Source of the DNA: an uncultured Pelagibacteraceae bacterium
GTDB lineage: Bacteria; Pseudomonadota; Alphaproteobacteria; Pelagibacterales; Pelagibacteraceae
Length of the DNA stretch: 64,000 bases
Direction: 5' to 3'
NCBI GenBank assembly: GCA_902582475.1
Contig: CACHSH010000002.1
Location: 38,595-102,594, forward strand
Every line of letters begins with the position of its first letter. Position 1 is the stretch's first letter. Positions 7,880-16,396 of this stretch are shown in pieces. A program made the position numbers and the translations under genes. Below the pieces are notes generated by a model. It was not told where the DNA came from. It searched no databases and saw only the letters and a program-made list of their open reading frames with translations.

Positions 7880-8488
7880 ATGTTTCCCGAAAACTACTTT
7901 ATTTACGTTCAACTGTTACTGTTTCTTTTTATCACACCAGGGCCACCAAGGGTCGTAATTGTAACAAATACTATTAACTATGGATTAAAAAAATCGATTT
8001 GGACTGCCTGCGGTGATGTTTCAGCAAATGCTGTTCAGGCAACTTTAGTTACATTTGTAATAGGTACTTTACTTATAGATAACCCGAGTATCTTCGTTTA
8101 TTTAAAGTGGGCAGGAATTTCCTACATTATGTACTTAGCTTACGAAACTTTTACTTTAAAAGTTAAGGGATTAGGAAAAATGAGTACCTCATCAAAAAGT
8201 AATTTTGCAATGTATAGAGATGGATTTTTAGTAGCAGGATTAAGTCCAAAAGCTTTAGTTACTTTTGGAACAGTTTTTATTCAATTTATAAATTTCGAAA
8301 ATAATATTATTTCACAATTTTTAATTTTAACTTTTACTTGGGTATTTTTAGATTTTTTAAGTCTTATGATGTATGGATTAGCAGCCAGAAAAATTTCAGT
8401 TTGGTTAAAGGGCAATCCAAGACTTTTAAATACAATCTCAGCGTGTGTCTTAATTATCATTGCGATAATTATTGGAATTCGAACTTAA
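7880..8488 (+). CDS. LysE/RhtB-family amino acid exporter
   Basis: This 202-residue protein has about six membrane segments and the family motif FITPGPPRVVIVTNTINYG near residue 17 (usually TPGPN). The second conserved portion, LKWAGISYIMYLAY, and the later LVAGLSPKALVTFG are also characteristic. The family exports amino acids and their derivatives in the proton-motive direction. Substrate cannot be inferred. It stands alone, upstream of a liv operon with its own leader. Confidence 0.88.
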   Translation: MFPENYFIYVQLLLFLFITPGPPRVVIVTNTINYGLKKSIWTACGDVSANAVQATLVTFVIGTLLIDNPSIFVYLKWAGISYIMYLAYETFTLKVKGLGKMSTSSKSNFAMYRDGFLVAGLSPKALVTFGTVFIQFINFENNIISQFLILTFTWVFLDFLSLMMYGLAARKISVWLKGNPRLLNTISACVLIIIAIIIGIRT

Positions 8489-8543
8489 TTTTTACATTTT
8501 AACCTGTTGTCTAAAAAGTCAAAAATTGTTTAAATAAATTAAT

Positions 8544-8564
8544 AATTAATTAATTAATGGGAGG
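8544..8564 (+). promoter_or_regulatory. AATT-repeat leader and strong Shine-Dalgarno of the first liv binding protein
   Basis: AATTAATTAATTAAT (8544-8558) runs straight into GGGAGG (8559-8564), 5 bases before the ATG. The same tract precedes the second liv binding protein at 22749. It probably gives an unstructured, highly translated leader; a regulator-binding role cannot be excluded. Confidence 0.5.
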
Positions 8565-8569
8565 AAAAA

Positions 8570-9811
8570 ATGAATAAAATAGCAAAACTATTTATTACAT
8601 TTATTTCAGCTTTAACTCTAACATTAACAAGTATCACTTCATCTTTTGCAAAAGTTGAAGATGGTATGATTGTGTTAGGTTCTGCGATATCTCTTACAGG
8701 GAAATATTCTTCTAATGGAGTGCACACTCAAAACGGATACAACTTAGCTGTTGACCGAATTAATAAAATGGGTGGCGTAAAAGTTGGTGGAAAAAGTTAT
8801 AAATTTGAGATCATTTATTATGATGATGAATCAAATCCTAAAAGAGCCGCACAGTTAGCTGAAAGACTAATCAAACAAGACGGCGTTCATTACATGCTTG
8901 GACCTTACAGTTCAGGTTTAACGAAAGCCATTGCACCAGTAACCGAGAAATATAAAATTCCTATGGTTGAAGCAAACGGTGCATCAAGATCTTTATTTAC
9001 AAAAGGGTACAAATATTTGTTCGCGGTGTTATCACCAGCTAACCAATACCTTGAAGTAGCGATCGATCTTGCAGTCGAAAAAAATGGTGGAAAAGGTGTA
9101 AAAATTGCACAAGCATTTGAACAAGATGCTTTCTCACAAGACGTGAGACTTGGAATATTAGATGCTGCAAAAAGAACAGGATCTAAAATCATCATTGATG
9201 ACAAATTACCAAAAGAGCTAAATGATATGGCTGCTACATTGGCAAAAGTAAAAGCTACTAAGCCAGATGTACTAGTAGTATCAGGGCATACAAAAGGTGC
9301 ATTGACTGCAATCAGACAAATTTCTGAAATGAAAGTTGATGTTCCAATGTTAGCGATGACACACTGCGATGCTGCAAAACTTTCTAAACAACATGGAAAG
9401 AAATCAGAATACGCATTGTGCGCTTCTCAATGGCATAAAAACTTAAGCTACAAAGATAAATTCTTTGGTGGTGGTAAGAAGTATGACAGAGACTTTAAAA
9501 AAGAATTTGGTTATGCTCCACCTTACCAATCAGCTGAGTCATCTGCCGCTTTACTAGTGTTTAAAGATGCGTTCGAAAGAGCAAATTCTTTTGACAGAGA
9601 TAAAGTTAGAGATGCTTTAAAAGCTACAGACATGCAAACTTTCTATGGAAACATTAAATTTGGTCCTGGCGGTCAAAACGTTGCTAAGCCAATGATCTTG
9701 TTCCAAGTAAGATGCAAAGGTGATACGTGTGAGAATAAAGTTGTTGCTCCAACAAAATGGGCTTCAGACAAATTCTTTCACCCAATCCCACCGTGGTCTG
9801 AAAGAGGTTAA
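8570..9811 (+). CDS. ABC transporter periplasmic substrate-binding protein, branched-chain amino acid/amide type
   Basis: This 413-residue type I binding protein (Peripla_BP_6/LivK superfamily) has a signal peptide of about 27 residues ending SSFAK. The mature start, IVLGSAISLTGKYSSNGVH, and the YYDDESNPKRAAQLAERL stretch are family hallmarks. It is longer than LivJ/K (about 370) and resembles the amide or aromatic-substrate branch, so leucine-type specificity should not be assumed. It heads the first liv operon and is separated from livH by an intrinsic terminator, favouring high expression of the binding protein over the membrane parts. Confidence 0.92.
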   Translation: MNKIAKLFITFISALTLTLTSITSSFAKVEDGMIVLGSAISLTGKYSSNGVHTQNGYNLAVDRINKMGGVKVGGKSYKFEIIYYDDESNPKRAAQLAERLIKQDGVHYMLGPYSSGLTKAIAPVTEKYKIPMVEANGASRSLFTKGYKYLFAVLSPANQYLEVAIDLAVEKNGGKGVKIAQAFEQDAFSQDVRLGILDAAKRTGSKIIIDDKLPKELNDMAATLAKVKATKPDVLVVSGHTKGALTAIRQISEMKVDVPMLAMTHCDAAKLSKQHGKKSEYALCASQWHKNLSYKDKFFGGGKKYDRDFKKEFGYAPPYQSAESSAALLVFKDAFERANSFDRDKVRDALKATDMQTFYGNIKFGPGGQNVAKPMILFQVRCKGDTCENKVVAPTKWASDKFFHPIPPWSERG

Positions 9812-9831
9812 TACTTTTTAAGTATATTATT

Positions 9832-9865
9832 AAATGCCCCCTAAAATTTAGGGGGCATTTTTTTT
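9832..9865 (+). terminator. Intrinsic terminator between binding protein and livH
   Basis: AATGCCCCCTAAA and TTTAGGGGGCATT form a long GC-rich stem, followed by eight T (9858-9865). It lies 20 bases after the binding-protein stop and 10 bases before livH, so permease transcription needs read-through or a separate promoter. Confidence 0.92.
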
Positions 9866-9875
9866 AAAAGGTTTT

Positions 9876-10769
9876 ATGGATTTTTTGATTTTTAAAGCTC
9901 CAATGTTAATGGTCCAAGCTTCATTGGATGGAATTCTTTTAGGTATTTTATTTGCATTAATTGCCTACGGCATGGCTCTCCAGTGGGGAGTAATGAATAT
10001 AATCAATATTGCGCAAGGTGATTTAGTAATACTTGGAGGTTATATCGCCTACACAATGTATATTGCAGGAATTCATCCAGCTTGGGGAGTTATTGTTTCT
10101 CCAATTTTAATGTATTTTGTTGGTTGGGGACTTTATAAATTGGTAATTAATAAAGTTGTGGATCGAGATTTATTTATTTCAATTTTAGCAACTTTCGGTA
10201 TCGCAATTGTATTTCAACAGTTAATGAATTTTATTTTTGGTGCTGACGTAGTTGTTGCTCAGTCTGAATACGGAACAACAATGTTATTTGATAATTCAGT
10301 TACCCTACCAAATTCAAAAATATTTTCTGCATTTGTAAGTCTAGCATATGCAGTAGCTTTGGTTATTTATATGAAAAAATCTAAACTCGGACGAGCTATA
10401 AGAGCAACAGCTCAAAATGCTAGAGCTGCAAAAATTCTTGGTGTAGATACTGAAAAAGTTTACGCTGCAACTTTTGGTATTAATGCTGCGTTGTGTGGGA
10501 TTGCGGGAGCTCTTATTTCAATCACTCTTACTCTTCATCCGTATGTAGGACTTCCTTATACAGTTAGATCGTTCATGATAGTTATTGTAGCAGGTCTTGG
10601 TAATTTACCGGCGGTTGCAATTTCAGGAATGGGATTAGGATTATTTGAAGAGTTTGCAGATTATATTTTAGGAACAGAATTTAGAATTGGTGCAGTATTT
10701 ATGCTGCTTGTCTTCATATTAGTTTACAGAAGATTCAAACTTTCAAAGAAAAGGGAATATTTAAAATAA
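9876..10769 (+). CDS. livH: Branched-chain-type ABC transporter permease LivH
   Basis: This 297-residue inner-membrane permease has the family start ASLDGILLGILFALIAYGMAL, then WGVMNIINIAQGDLVILGGY and the cytoplasmic RAIRATAQNARAAKILGVD loop that contacts the ATPase. About eight membrane segments are visible. It pairs with livM, livG and livF downstream, and livM starts at the next base after its stop. The upstream terminator hairpin ends 10 bases before its start. Confidence 0.94.
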   Translation: MDFLIFKAPMLMVQASLDGILLGILFALIAYGMALQWGVMNIINIAQGDLVILGGYIAYTMYIAGIHPAWGVIVSPILMYFVGWGLYKLVINKVVDRDLFISILATFGIAIVFQQLMNFIFGADVVVAQSEYGTTMLFDNSVTLPNSKIFSAFVSLAYAVALVIYMKKSKLGRAIRATAQNARAAKILGVDTEKVYAATFGINAALCGIAGALISITLTLHPYVGLPYTVRSFMIVIVAGLGNLPAVAISGMGLGLFEEFADYILGTEFRIGAVFMLLVFILVYRRFKLSKKREYLK

Positions 10770-11834
10770 ATGGAAAAAGTAAAACAAAAAGATTTAATAT
10801 TATATTCTGGCCTAATTATCTTAGGTTTAGTAGCTCCCTATTTATTTTCTGCTTTTAAAGTTCAGCTTACATACCTTTGTGTCTTGATCGTTTTGGCGAT
10901 GACTTGGAATTTACAGGGTGGAGAAATGGGCTACAATAGTTTTGGAAATATCCTTTTCTACGGTCTTGGAATGTATCTAACCGCATCAGTTCAAGTAGGT
11001 ATGTTTTTTCCATTAGCAGAATGGACAGAGAGCGGTGGAGAAAAAACATTCGTGCATACTACAGCACAATATTTTCAAGGAATAGGTGTTGGTTTATTAG
11101 TTGCAGCTATTGTCCCAGCATTAGTCGCTGGTGCCATAGGTTATGCTATTTTAGGTTTAAGAGGTCATTACTTTGCTATTTGTACTTTAGGTCTTGGGAT
11201 TGCGGCAGGTGAAATTGCTGGAGGGATAGAAATAATTGGAGCTGGTCAAGGCTTTACTACACCACCTTTTCCTGCAGAAATAGTTGATCCTGAAGCAAGA
11301 GGAAAATTTTTCTACTTTACAAGTTTTATTGTATTAGTTTTAGCATTTATTTTTGTAAAATATATTTACGGTTCTAGATTTAGATTAATTTTAAATGCGA
11401 TAAGAGATAACGAAGATAAAGCAGAGGCAATGGGTATTCAGACAATGAAATATAAAATTGTTGGCTGGATGGTATCTGCATTTTTCTGTGGTCTAGCCGG
11501 TGGAATTATGGGCGGACTAATTGGATATATAGATTCAACGGATGTAGCATTTGATGGAAGAGAGATGGGAGTGTTTATGGTCTTAATGGCAATACTTGGT
11601 GGAAAAGGAACTTTGTGGGGACCAATTATTGGTGCAACTTTATTCCATTTCTTCAAGGAAGGTCTTTGGACTTTTATATTAGGTTGGCAATATGTTGCGT
11701 TAGGAGTTTTGATTGTTGTAATTGTAATTTACTTCCCAGAAGGATTAATGGGTTGGTTAAGGGAAAAATATCCTGAAAGATTTGGAGAAGTAATAGACGA
11801 AAAGGATCGTAAATCACAGGTGGAATTAAAATGA
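10770..11834 (+). CDS. livM: Branched-chain-type ABC transporter permease LivM
   Basis: This 354-residue permease shows the LivM signatures LRGHYFAICTLGLGIAAGE and RLILNAIRDNEDKAEAMGI, and a late VFMVLMAILGGKGTLWGPIIGA segment. An extended loop (PLAEWTESGGEKTFVHTTA) follows the early membrane helices. It overlaps livG by 4 bases, indicating coupled translation. Together with LivH it forms the membrane channel for the solute delivered by the binding protein at 8570. Confidence 0.94.
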   Translation: MEKVKQKDLILYSGLIILGLVAPYLFSAFKVQLTYLCVLIVLAMTWNLQGGEMGYNSFGNILFYGLGMYLTASVQVGMFFPLAEWTESGGEKTFVHTTAQYFQGIGVGLLVAAIVPALVAGAIGYAILGLRGHYFAICTLGLGIAAGEIAGGIEIIGAGQGFTTPPFPAEIVDPEARGKFFYFTSFIVLVLAFIFVKYIYGSRFRLILNAIRDNEDKAEAMGIQTMKYKIVGWMVSAFFCGLAGGIMGGLIGYIDSTDVAFDGREMGVFMVLMAILGGKGTLWGPIIGATLFHFFKEGLWTFILGWQYVALGVLIVVIVIYFPEGLMGWLREKYPERFGEVIDEKDRKSQVELK

Positions 11835-12565
11835 GTCTTTTAGAAGTAAAAAATGTAAGTAAATCTTTTGGAGGTGTGAAAGCCAATGTAGATATTTCTG
11901 TTTCTGTGGAGCAAGGATCAATAGTTGGTTTAATCGGACCAAACGGTTCTGGCAAAACAACGTTATTTAATTCAATCGTTGGAACTCATCCAATTGACCA
12001 AGGGTCTATCGTTTTTAATAATACTGAAGTTTCAGAAATGCCTGTCCCTGCAGTAGCTAAATTAGGATTATTAAGAACATTTCAGCAAACAAGAATTTAC
12101 TCTAAACTTAATTGTGTAGAAAATATGTTAATCAGCCATAAGGCTAGTGACTCAGGCTTTATATTTGCAAAAATACCTTCTGAACTAACTGAAAAAGCAG
12201 AAAGTCTTTTAAACTTTGTAGGACTTTATCAAAAAAGAAATTTAAGAGCAGGAGATTTATCATTTGGCCAGCAAAAACTTTTAGAATTAGCAATGGCATT
12301 AATGAATGAACCTAAAATGTTATTATTAGACGAACCTACCGCGGGTATAAATCCAACCTTAATAAATGGAATTATAGATAGACTTATAAAGGTTAATAAA
12401 GATTATGGAATTACTCTTTTAGTAATAGAGCATAATATGAAAGTTATAATGAGTTTAGCTCAAAGTATTTTTTGTTTGGCTCATGGAAAACTTTTAGCGG
12501 AAGGCTCACCGGATCAAATTAAAAATGATAAGCGAGTTGTTGATGCTTATTTAGGAGCGCAATAA
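11831..12565 (+). CDS. livG: ABC transporter ATP-binding protein LivG
   Basis: This 244-residue ATPase has Walker A GPNGSGKTTLF (about residues 37-47), the signature LSFGQQKLLELA, and Walker B MLLLDEPTAGI. The TFQQTRIYSKLNCVENML Q-loop region is typical of LivG. It overlaps livM by 4 bases and shares one base with livF. It supplies energy for the first liv importer. Confidence 0.95.
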   Translation: MSLLEVKNVSKSFGGVKANVDISVSVEQGSIVGLIGPNGSGKTTLFNSIVGTHPIDQGSIVFNNTEVSEMPVPAVAKLGLLRTFQQTRIYSKLNCVENMLISHKASDSGFIFAKIPSELTEKAESLLNFVGLYQKRNLRAGDLSFGQQKLLELAMALMNEPKMLLLDEPTAGINPTLINGIIDRLIKVNKDYGITLLVIEHNMKVIMSLAQSIFCLAHGKLLAEGSPDQIKNDKRVVDAYLGAQ

Positions 12566-13350
12566 TGGCAAATCAATATCAAGTATTAGGAAAAGCACCA
12601 GATATAAAAGATTTACAAAAACTTTCTGGATCTAACCTACATTTACAAATTAAAAATTTAAATGCTGGTTATGGAAAAATGGAGATACTTCATAATTTTA
12701 ATTTACTTGTAGATAAAGCTCAATCTTTGTGTCTAATAGGACCCAATGGTGCGGGCAAATCAACGATACTTCACTCTATTTATGGTTTTACTAATATTTT
12801 TTCAGGACAAATAGAAATAGACGGAAAAGAAATAACAAATCTTACACCTGCTGAAAAATTAAAAAGTGTAGGTATAGCCTATATTCTTCAAGATAATTCT
12901 GTATTTCCAGATATGACCGTTGAGGAAAATTTACTAATGGGAGGATATATCAAAGATAAATCCGAAGAGTCTTTCGCTGAGGCTCAAAGGGTTTTAGAAA
13001 AATATGAAAGATTAAATAAAAGAAGAAGCCAACCAGCAAAAGTTTTATCAGGAGGTGAAAGAAGATTATTAGAAATATCAAGAGCTTTAGTAATGCGTCC
13101 ATCAATACTTTTGGTTGATGAGCCATCAATAGGTTTAGAACCTAAATATATAGAAATGGTATTTGAAATTTTAGAGGATCTTCAAAAAAGTGAAAAGAAG
13201 ACCATTATTATGGTCGAACAGAATGCAAAAAAAGGTTTAGAGTTTGCGGATATCGGCTATGTATTAGTATCTGGACAAACGGCAATAGTTGGCAAAGGAA
13301 ATGATTTGCTAAAAAATCCTGACGTTGGAAGATTATTCCTTGGCGGTTAA
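12565..13350 (+). CDS. livF: ABC transporter ATP-binding protein LivF
   Basis: This 261-residue ATPase has Walker A GPNGAGKSTILHS, the signature LSGGERRLLEISRAL and Walker B ILLVDEPSIGLEP. It has an N-terminal extension of about 25 residues before the core compared with the typical 235-residue LivF. Its stop shares one base with the azlC start (TAATG). It is the partner of LivG. Confidence 0.95.
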   Translation: MANQYQVLGKAPDIKDLQKLSGSNLHLQIKNLNAGYGKMEILHNFNLLVDKAQSLCLIGPNGAGKSTILHSIYGFTNIFSGQIEIDGKEITNLTPAEKLKSVGIAYILQDNSVFPDMTVEENLLMGGYIKDKSEESFAEAQRVLEKYERLNKRRSQPAKVLSGGERRLLEISRALVMRPSILLVDEPSIGLEPKYIEMVFEILEDLQKSEKKTIIMVEQNAKKGLEFADIGYVLVSGQTAIVGKGNDLLKNPDVGRLFLGG

Positions 13351-14051
13351 TGATAAGATCCGGATTTTATTTAAAAGGCTTATTATCAGTTCGATCAGTT
13401 GATAGTCCCGCAATAGCTCTCGGTTGTAGTTTTTTAGCTATTGGCGCTCTATTAAAAAATATTGGTTTTAATTTTCAGCAAAGCGTTTCTTCTACATTTT
13501 TTACTTATGCTCTTCCTGGTCAACTAGTAATGGCTGAGTCTTTTTTAGTTGGAGCTTCCTTAGTAAATATTTTTATTGCAGTTTGGTTAGTGAACGCCCG
13601 TTTATTTCCAATGGCAGTTTCTATGTTTCCGTTATTAAAAAGCAAAAAACAACCTAAATGGAAATATTACATCTCATGTCATTTTCTTGCAGTTTCTTCA
13701 TGGTTGATAATGAAAAAAGATTATAGAACTATTAACGAAAATTATAGAATAGATTTTTGGATGGGTATTGGAACAGCTACTTGGTCCATTGCTATTTTCT
13801 CTACAATTTTAGGTTACTTCGTCTCCGATTATTTAAGTAAAGACATGATGATAGGTTTAGCTATCGTTAATCCTGTTTACTTTTTTTGCATGTTATTAGG
13901 ATCCATGAAAAACATAGCTATCGGAACTTCTGTGATTTTAGGAACAATTCTTGGTCCAGTTTTTTATTTAATCTCACCCGAATGGTGTATTCTATATGGG
14001 GGAGTAACCGCAGGTATAATCGCATTTTTCGTAGGAGAAATTAATGACTGA
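13350..14051 (+). CDS. azlC: AzlC-family branched-chain amino acid exporter subunit
   Basis: This 233-residue membrane protein has the AzlC features SPAIALGCSFLAIGALLKNIGF and the STFFTYALPGQLVMAE motif, followed by NARLFPMAVSMFP. It would form a two-component exporter with AzlD next door. It is translationally coupled to livF upstream and overlaps azlD by 8 bases. An exporter within an importer operon suggests overflow protection, or export of a product made from the imported substrate (inference). Confidence 0.9.
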   Translation: MIRSGFYLKGLLSVRSVDSPAIALGCSFLAIGALLKNIGFNFQQSVSSTFFTYALPGQLVMAESFLVGASLVNIFIAVWLVNARLFPMAVSMFPLLKSKKQPKWKYYISCHFLAVSSWLIMKKDYRTINENYRIDFWMGIGTATWSIAIFSTILGYFVSDYLSKDMMIGLAIVNPVYFFCMLLGSMKNIAIGTSVILGTILGPVFYLISPEWCILYGGVTAGIIAFFVGEIND

Positions 14052-14376
14052 TTTTTCTTCAAATATTATTTTAGTTATAGCGGTTACTTCCATCGCAACT
14101 TATTTATCAAGATCATTAGGAGTATTATTTTCCGAAAGAATTGATGAAAATTCAAAAATATTTAGACTATTTGATTGTATTGCGTACTCAACATTAGCAG
14201 CTTTAATTTCTAAAGTGGTAGTTTTTCCAGCAGGAGATCTCGGAGAAGCAAACAATTTAATAAGATTAATAGTAGTTTTTGTTTGTGTTGGTGTATTTTT
14301 TATAGCAAAAAGAAACCTTGTCTATCCTACGGTGCTGTCTGCTATACTTTTAACAACTTTAATTAAATTTGTATGA
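14044..14376 (+). CDS. azlD: AzlD-family branched-chain amino acid exporter subunit
   Basis: This 110-residue small membrane protein has four hydrophobic segments and the AzlD-like SIATYLSRSLGVLFSERI start. The mid-protein IAYSTLAALISKVV and the terminal PTVLSAILLTTLI are also typical. It overlaps azlC by 8 bases and the following hydrolase gene by 4, confirming an operon. Confidence 0.88.
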   Translation: MTDFSSNIILVIAVTSIATYLSRSLGVLFSERIDENSKIFRLFDCIAYSTLAALISKVVVFPAGDLGEANNLIRLIVVFVCVGVFFIAKRNLVYPTVLSAILLTTLIKFV

Positions 14377-15305
14377 AAAAAATATTATTAATTATAATTT
14401 TTTCTATTTTGATCACACCGCTTTATGCAGGACCTAAAGACAAAGTAAGAGATGGTTTCATTTCAAAAAAGAACGTTCATCCTGTAAAAAATGATTTTAA
14501 TATTAGCGATCCTAAAAACAAAATAATCTTGATTTATAATCACGGACAAAATGAAAATGATATGGCATTAAAGTCATGTGCGTGGGTATCAATGCTTAGA
14601 AATTCTGCTTCATTAATCGATGAAGAAATTGATGGAAAAAGAATAATGGTTTACAATTTTTGTACCAATCACTTAGCCGGTGACATGTCACCAAAAAAAG
14701 ATTGGTGGACCTTAAAAACTCCAGAAGTTTATAAAGGTAAACACAAACTAGATAAAAGGGTTGAAGCCAATCTTGATTTAATTAATAAATTTGTAAAAGC
14801 AGGTGTTCCAAGAAAACAAATTTTCATTACAGGACATTCTTGTGGAGGCAAGACTACTTTGCTTTTTATGAGTAGATACCCCGACAAAGTAGGAGGAGGT
14901 ATATCTTATATGCATGCTTGTTTTGGAAAGCTTTCACATAAATATAAAGTTAAAAAACTGGGTGTTGAAAAAGCAATGGAGAAATTTAGAAAAAAATGGA
15001 AAGGACCTCACGATTTAAGACAAAAAATGAACGATGAAATTAAAAATAATTTAAAAACTTCAGTTTTAGCTTTTACACATCCTAGAGATAAATATGAGGG
15101 TTTGCTTTCTGATTGGTTGGAGGAAATACCTGGAATGAAAAGAATAGTAATTTCAGAAAACTATAAAATTAATGGAAAAAAATGTATTCGAAAAGGAGAT
15201 GACTGGTCAGAACCTGTTAAAAAAGGTCATGATATGGATACAGGACTTTGTTTTCAATACTACAACCCTGTAATTTTAGATTATATAGCATCAAGAATGA
15301 AATGA
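14373..15305 (+). CDS. Exported serine hydrolase (alpha/beta-hydrolase-like), substrate unknown
   Basis: This 310-residue protein has a signal peptide of about 20 residues (ILITPLYAG). The strand-then-HGQNEND segment resembles an oxyanion region, GHSCGGKTTLLF carries a nucleophile-elbow serine (GxSxG), and a late GHDMDTG may supply the histidine. Several cysteines occur (SCAWV, NFCTNH, ACFG, KKCIRK, GLCFQ), consistent with periplasmic disulfides. It overlaps azlD by 4 bases and glaH by 4. Being exported inside an uptake operon, it may release the transported molecule from a larger precursor; this is inference, and no specific family was recognised. Confidence 0.7.
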   Translation: MKKILLIIIFSILITPLYAGPKDKVRDGFISKKNVHPVKNDFNISDPKNKIILIYNHGQNENDMALKSCAWVSMLRNSASLIDEEIDGKRIMVYNFCTNHLAGDMSPKKDWWTLKTPEVYKGKHKLDKRVEANLDLINKFVKAGVPRKQIFITGHSCGGKTTLLFMSRYPDKVGGGISYMHACFGKLSHKYKVKKLGVEKAMEKFRKKWKGPHDLRQKMNDEIKNNLKTSVLAFTHPRDKYEGLLSDWLEEIPGMKRIVISENYKINGKKCIRKGDDWSEPVKKGHDMDTGLCFQYYNPVILDYIASRMK

Positions 15306-16201
15306 GTTTAAATATCAAAGATCATTCAATATCAAAAAGAATTAAAGTTATTAAAATTCAAGAGACTGAATTAGATAAACTAATATTCCCATTTAACAAG
15401 CACAGTATTCAATCATTAGAGTACAAACCTTTCTCAAGATTTTCATTAGCTAAAAGTGTTGATGATATTTTTTCAGGTGAATTAAGCAAAGTTTTAAATA
15501 CAACACTAAAAGACAGAAATACAGGTACCGCTATAATTGAGCCTGATATTAAAAATTCAAAATTTGATAAAGATTTTTTAGTTAAACTTTCAACCGCACT
15601 AGTCTATTTAGTTGGGCTTCCTAATTTTGACTCTATGACAGGGAAATATTATGCACGTTTTCATGTTAAGCATTCAGACTCTAGCGACTCATATTTAAGA
15701 AAAGCTTATAGAAATTTAGATCTTCATACGGACGGAACATTTGTAAAAGAAAAAACAGATTGGTTATTAATGACAAAAATGGAAGAAATCAATGTTAATG
15801 GGGGAGAAAGTACTTTGCTTCACTTAGATGATTGGGAGCATTGTGATGAACTAAGTAACGACCCTGTTGGAAATGAAAATTTTACTTGGGGATCTCCCAA
15901 AAGTAAAAATATTGAGTATAAAGTTGAGCATCCAGTATTCTCAAAAGATAAAAATGGAAAACCAACAATTTCATACATCGATCAATTTCCCGAACCCAAA
16001 AATATGAAACAAGGCCTATTTTTACAAAAATTATCAGACGCTTTAGAACAAAGTAAAAATAAATTAGTCTTTCCATTAAAAGTAGGATCTGCAATTTTTT
16101 CAAATAATTACTTTTGGTTACATGGTAGAAAGGCCTTTAAAAAAAATACTAATTTAAGCAGAGAGCTTTTGAGAATAAGGGGTGTATTTAGTGATTCTTA
16201 A
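15302..16201 (+). CDS. glaH: Glutarate 2-hydroxylase (CsiD/GlaH family Fe(II)/2-oxoglutarate dioxygenase)
   Basis: This 299-residue protein aligns by eye along its whole length with E. coli CsiD/GlaH: SLEYKPFSRFSLAK, YYARFHVKHSDSSDSYLRK, LHTDGTFV, GGESTLLHLDDWEH and ELLRIRG. Iron ligands are His142, Asp144 and distal His274, and 2-oxoglutarate would be held by an arginine in SRELLR. The enzyme hydroxylates glutarate to L-2-hydroxyglutarate. The start at 15302 is used because its ATGA overlaps the hydrolase stop; a further-upstream ATG at 15248 would add 18 residues read through the hydrolase. No lhgO or gabDT is nearby, unlike E. coli. Confidence 0.9.
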   Translation: MSLNIKDHSISKRIKVIKIQETELDKLIFPFNKHSIQSLEYKPFSRFSLAKSVDDIFSGELSKVLNTTLKDRNTGTAIIEPDIKNSKFDKDFLVKLSTALVYLVGLPNFDSMTGKYYARFHVKHSDSSDSYLRKAYRNLDLHTDGTFVKEKTDWLLMTKMEEINVNGGESTLLHLDDWEHCDELSNDPVGNENFTWGSPKSKNIEYKVEHPVFSKDKNGKPTISYIDQFPEPKNMKQGLFLQKLSDALEQSKNKLVFPLKVGSAIFSNNYFWLHGRKAFKKNTNLSRELLRIRGVFSDS

Positions 16202-16396
16202 GCTATTTTCACATATATGGAGATTTATAAAATTAATCAAAAGTGTATCAATTTTGCAACATAAAAACGTTGATTTTATTAGCTTTTTAGGAAATAATTT
16301 ACAACTTAGAGTTTATCACCTTTAAAAGTTTTAGGGGACATAATGGTGAATATTTGCTATTAATTTTTCTCAAATATTAATATTTTAAGGAAGTTT

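Noticed and set aside
15248-15301. Longer GlaH start at 15248
   Set aside because: The 18 extra residues are read from the hydrolase gene in another frame and do not resemble the family; 15302 gives ATGA coupling.
16202-16396. Possible small gene or RNA in the 195-base gap before the barrel protein
   Set aside because: No open frame with a start signal or recognisable RNA fold; only AT-rich sequence with a weak AATATTTG/CAAATATT pairing.
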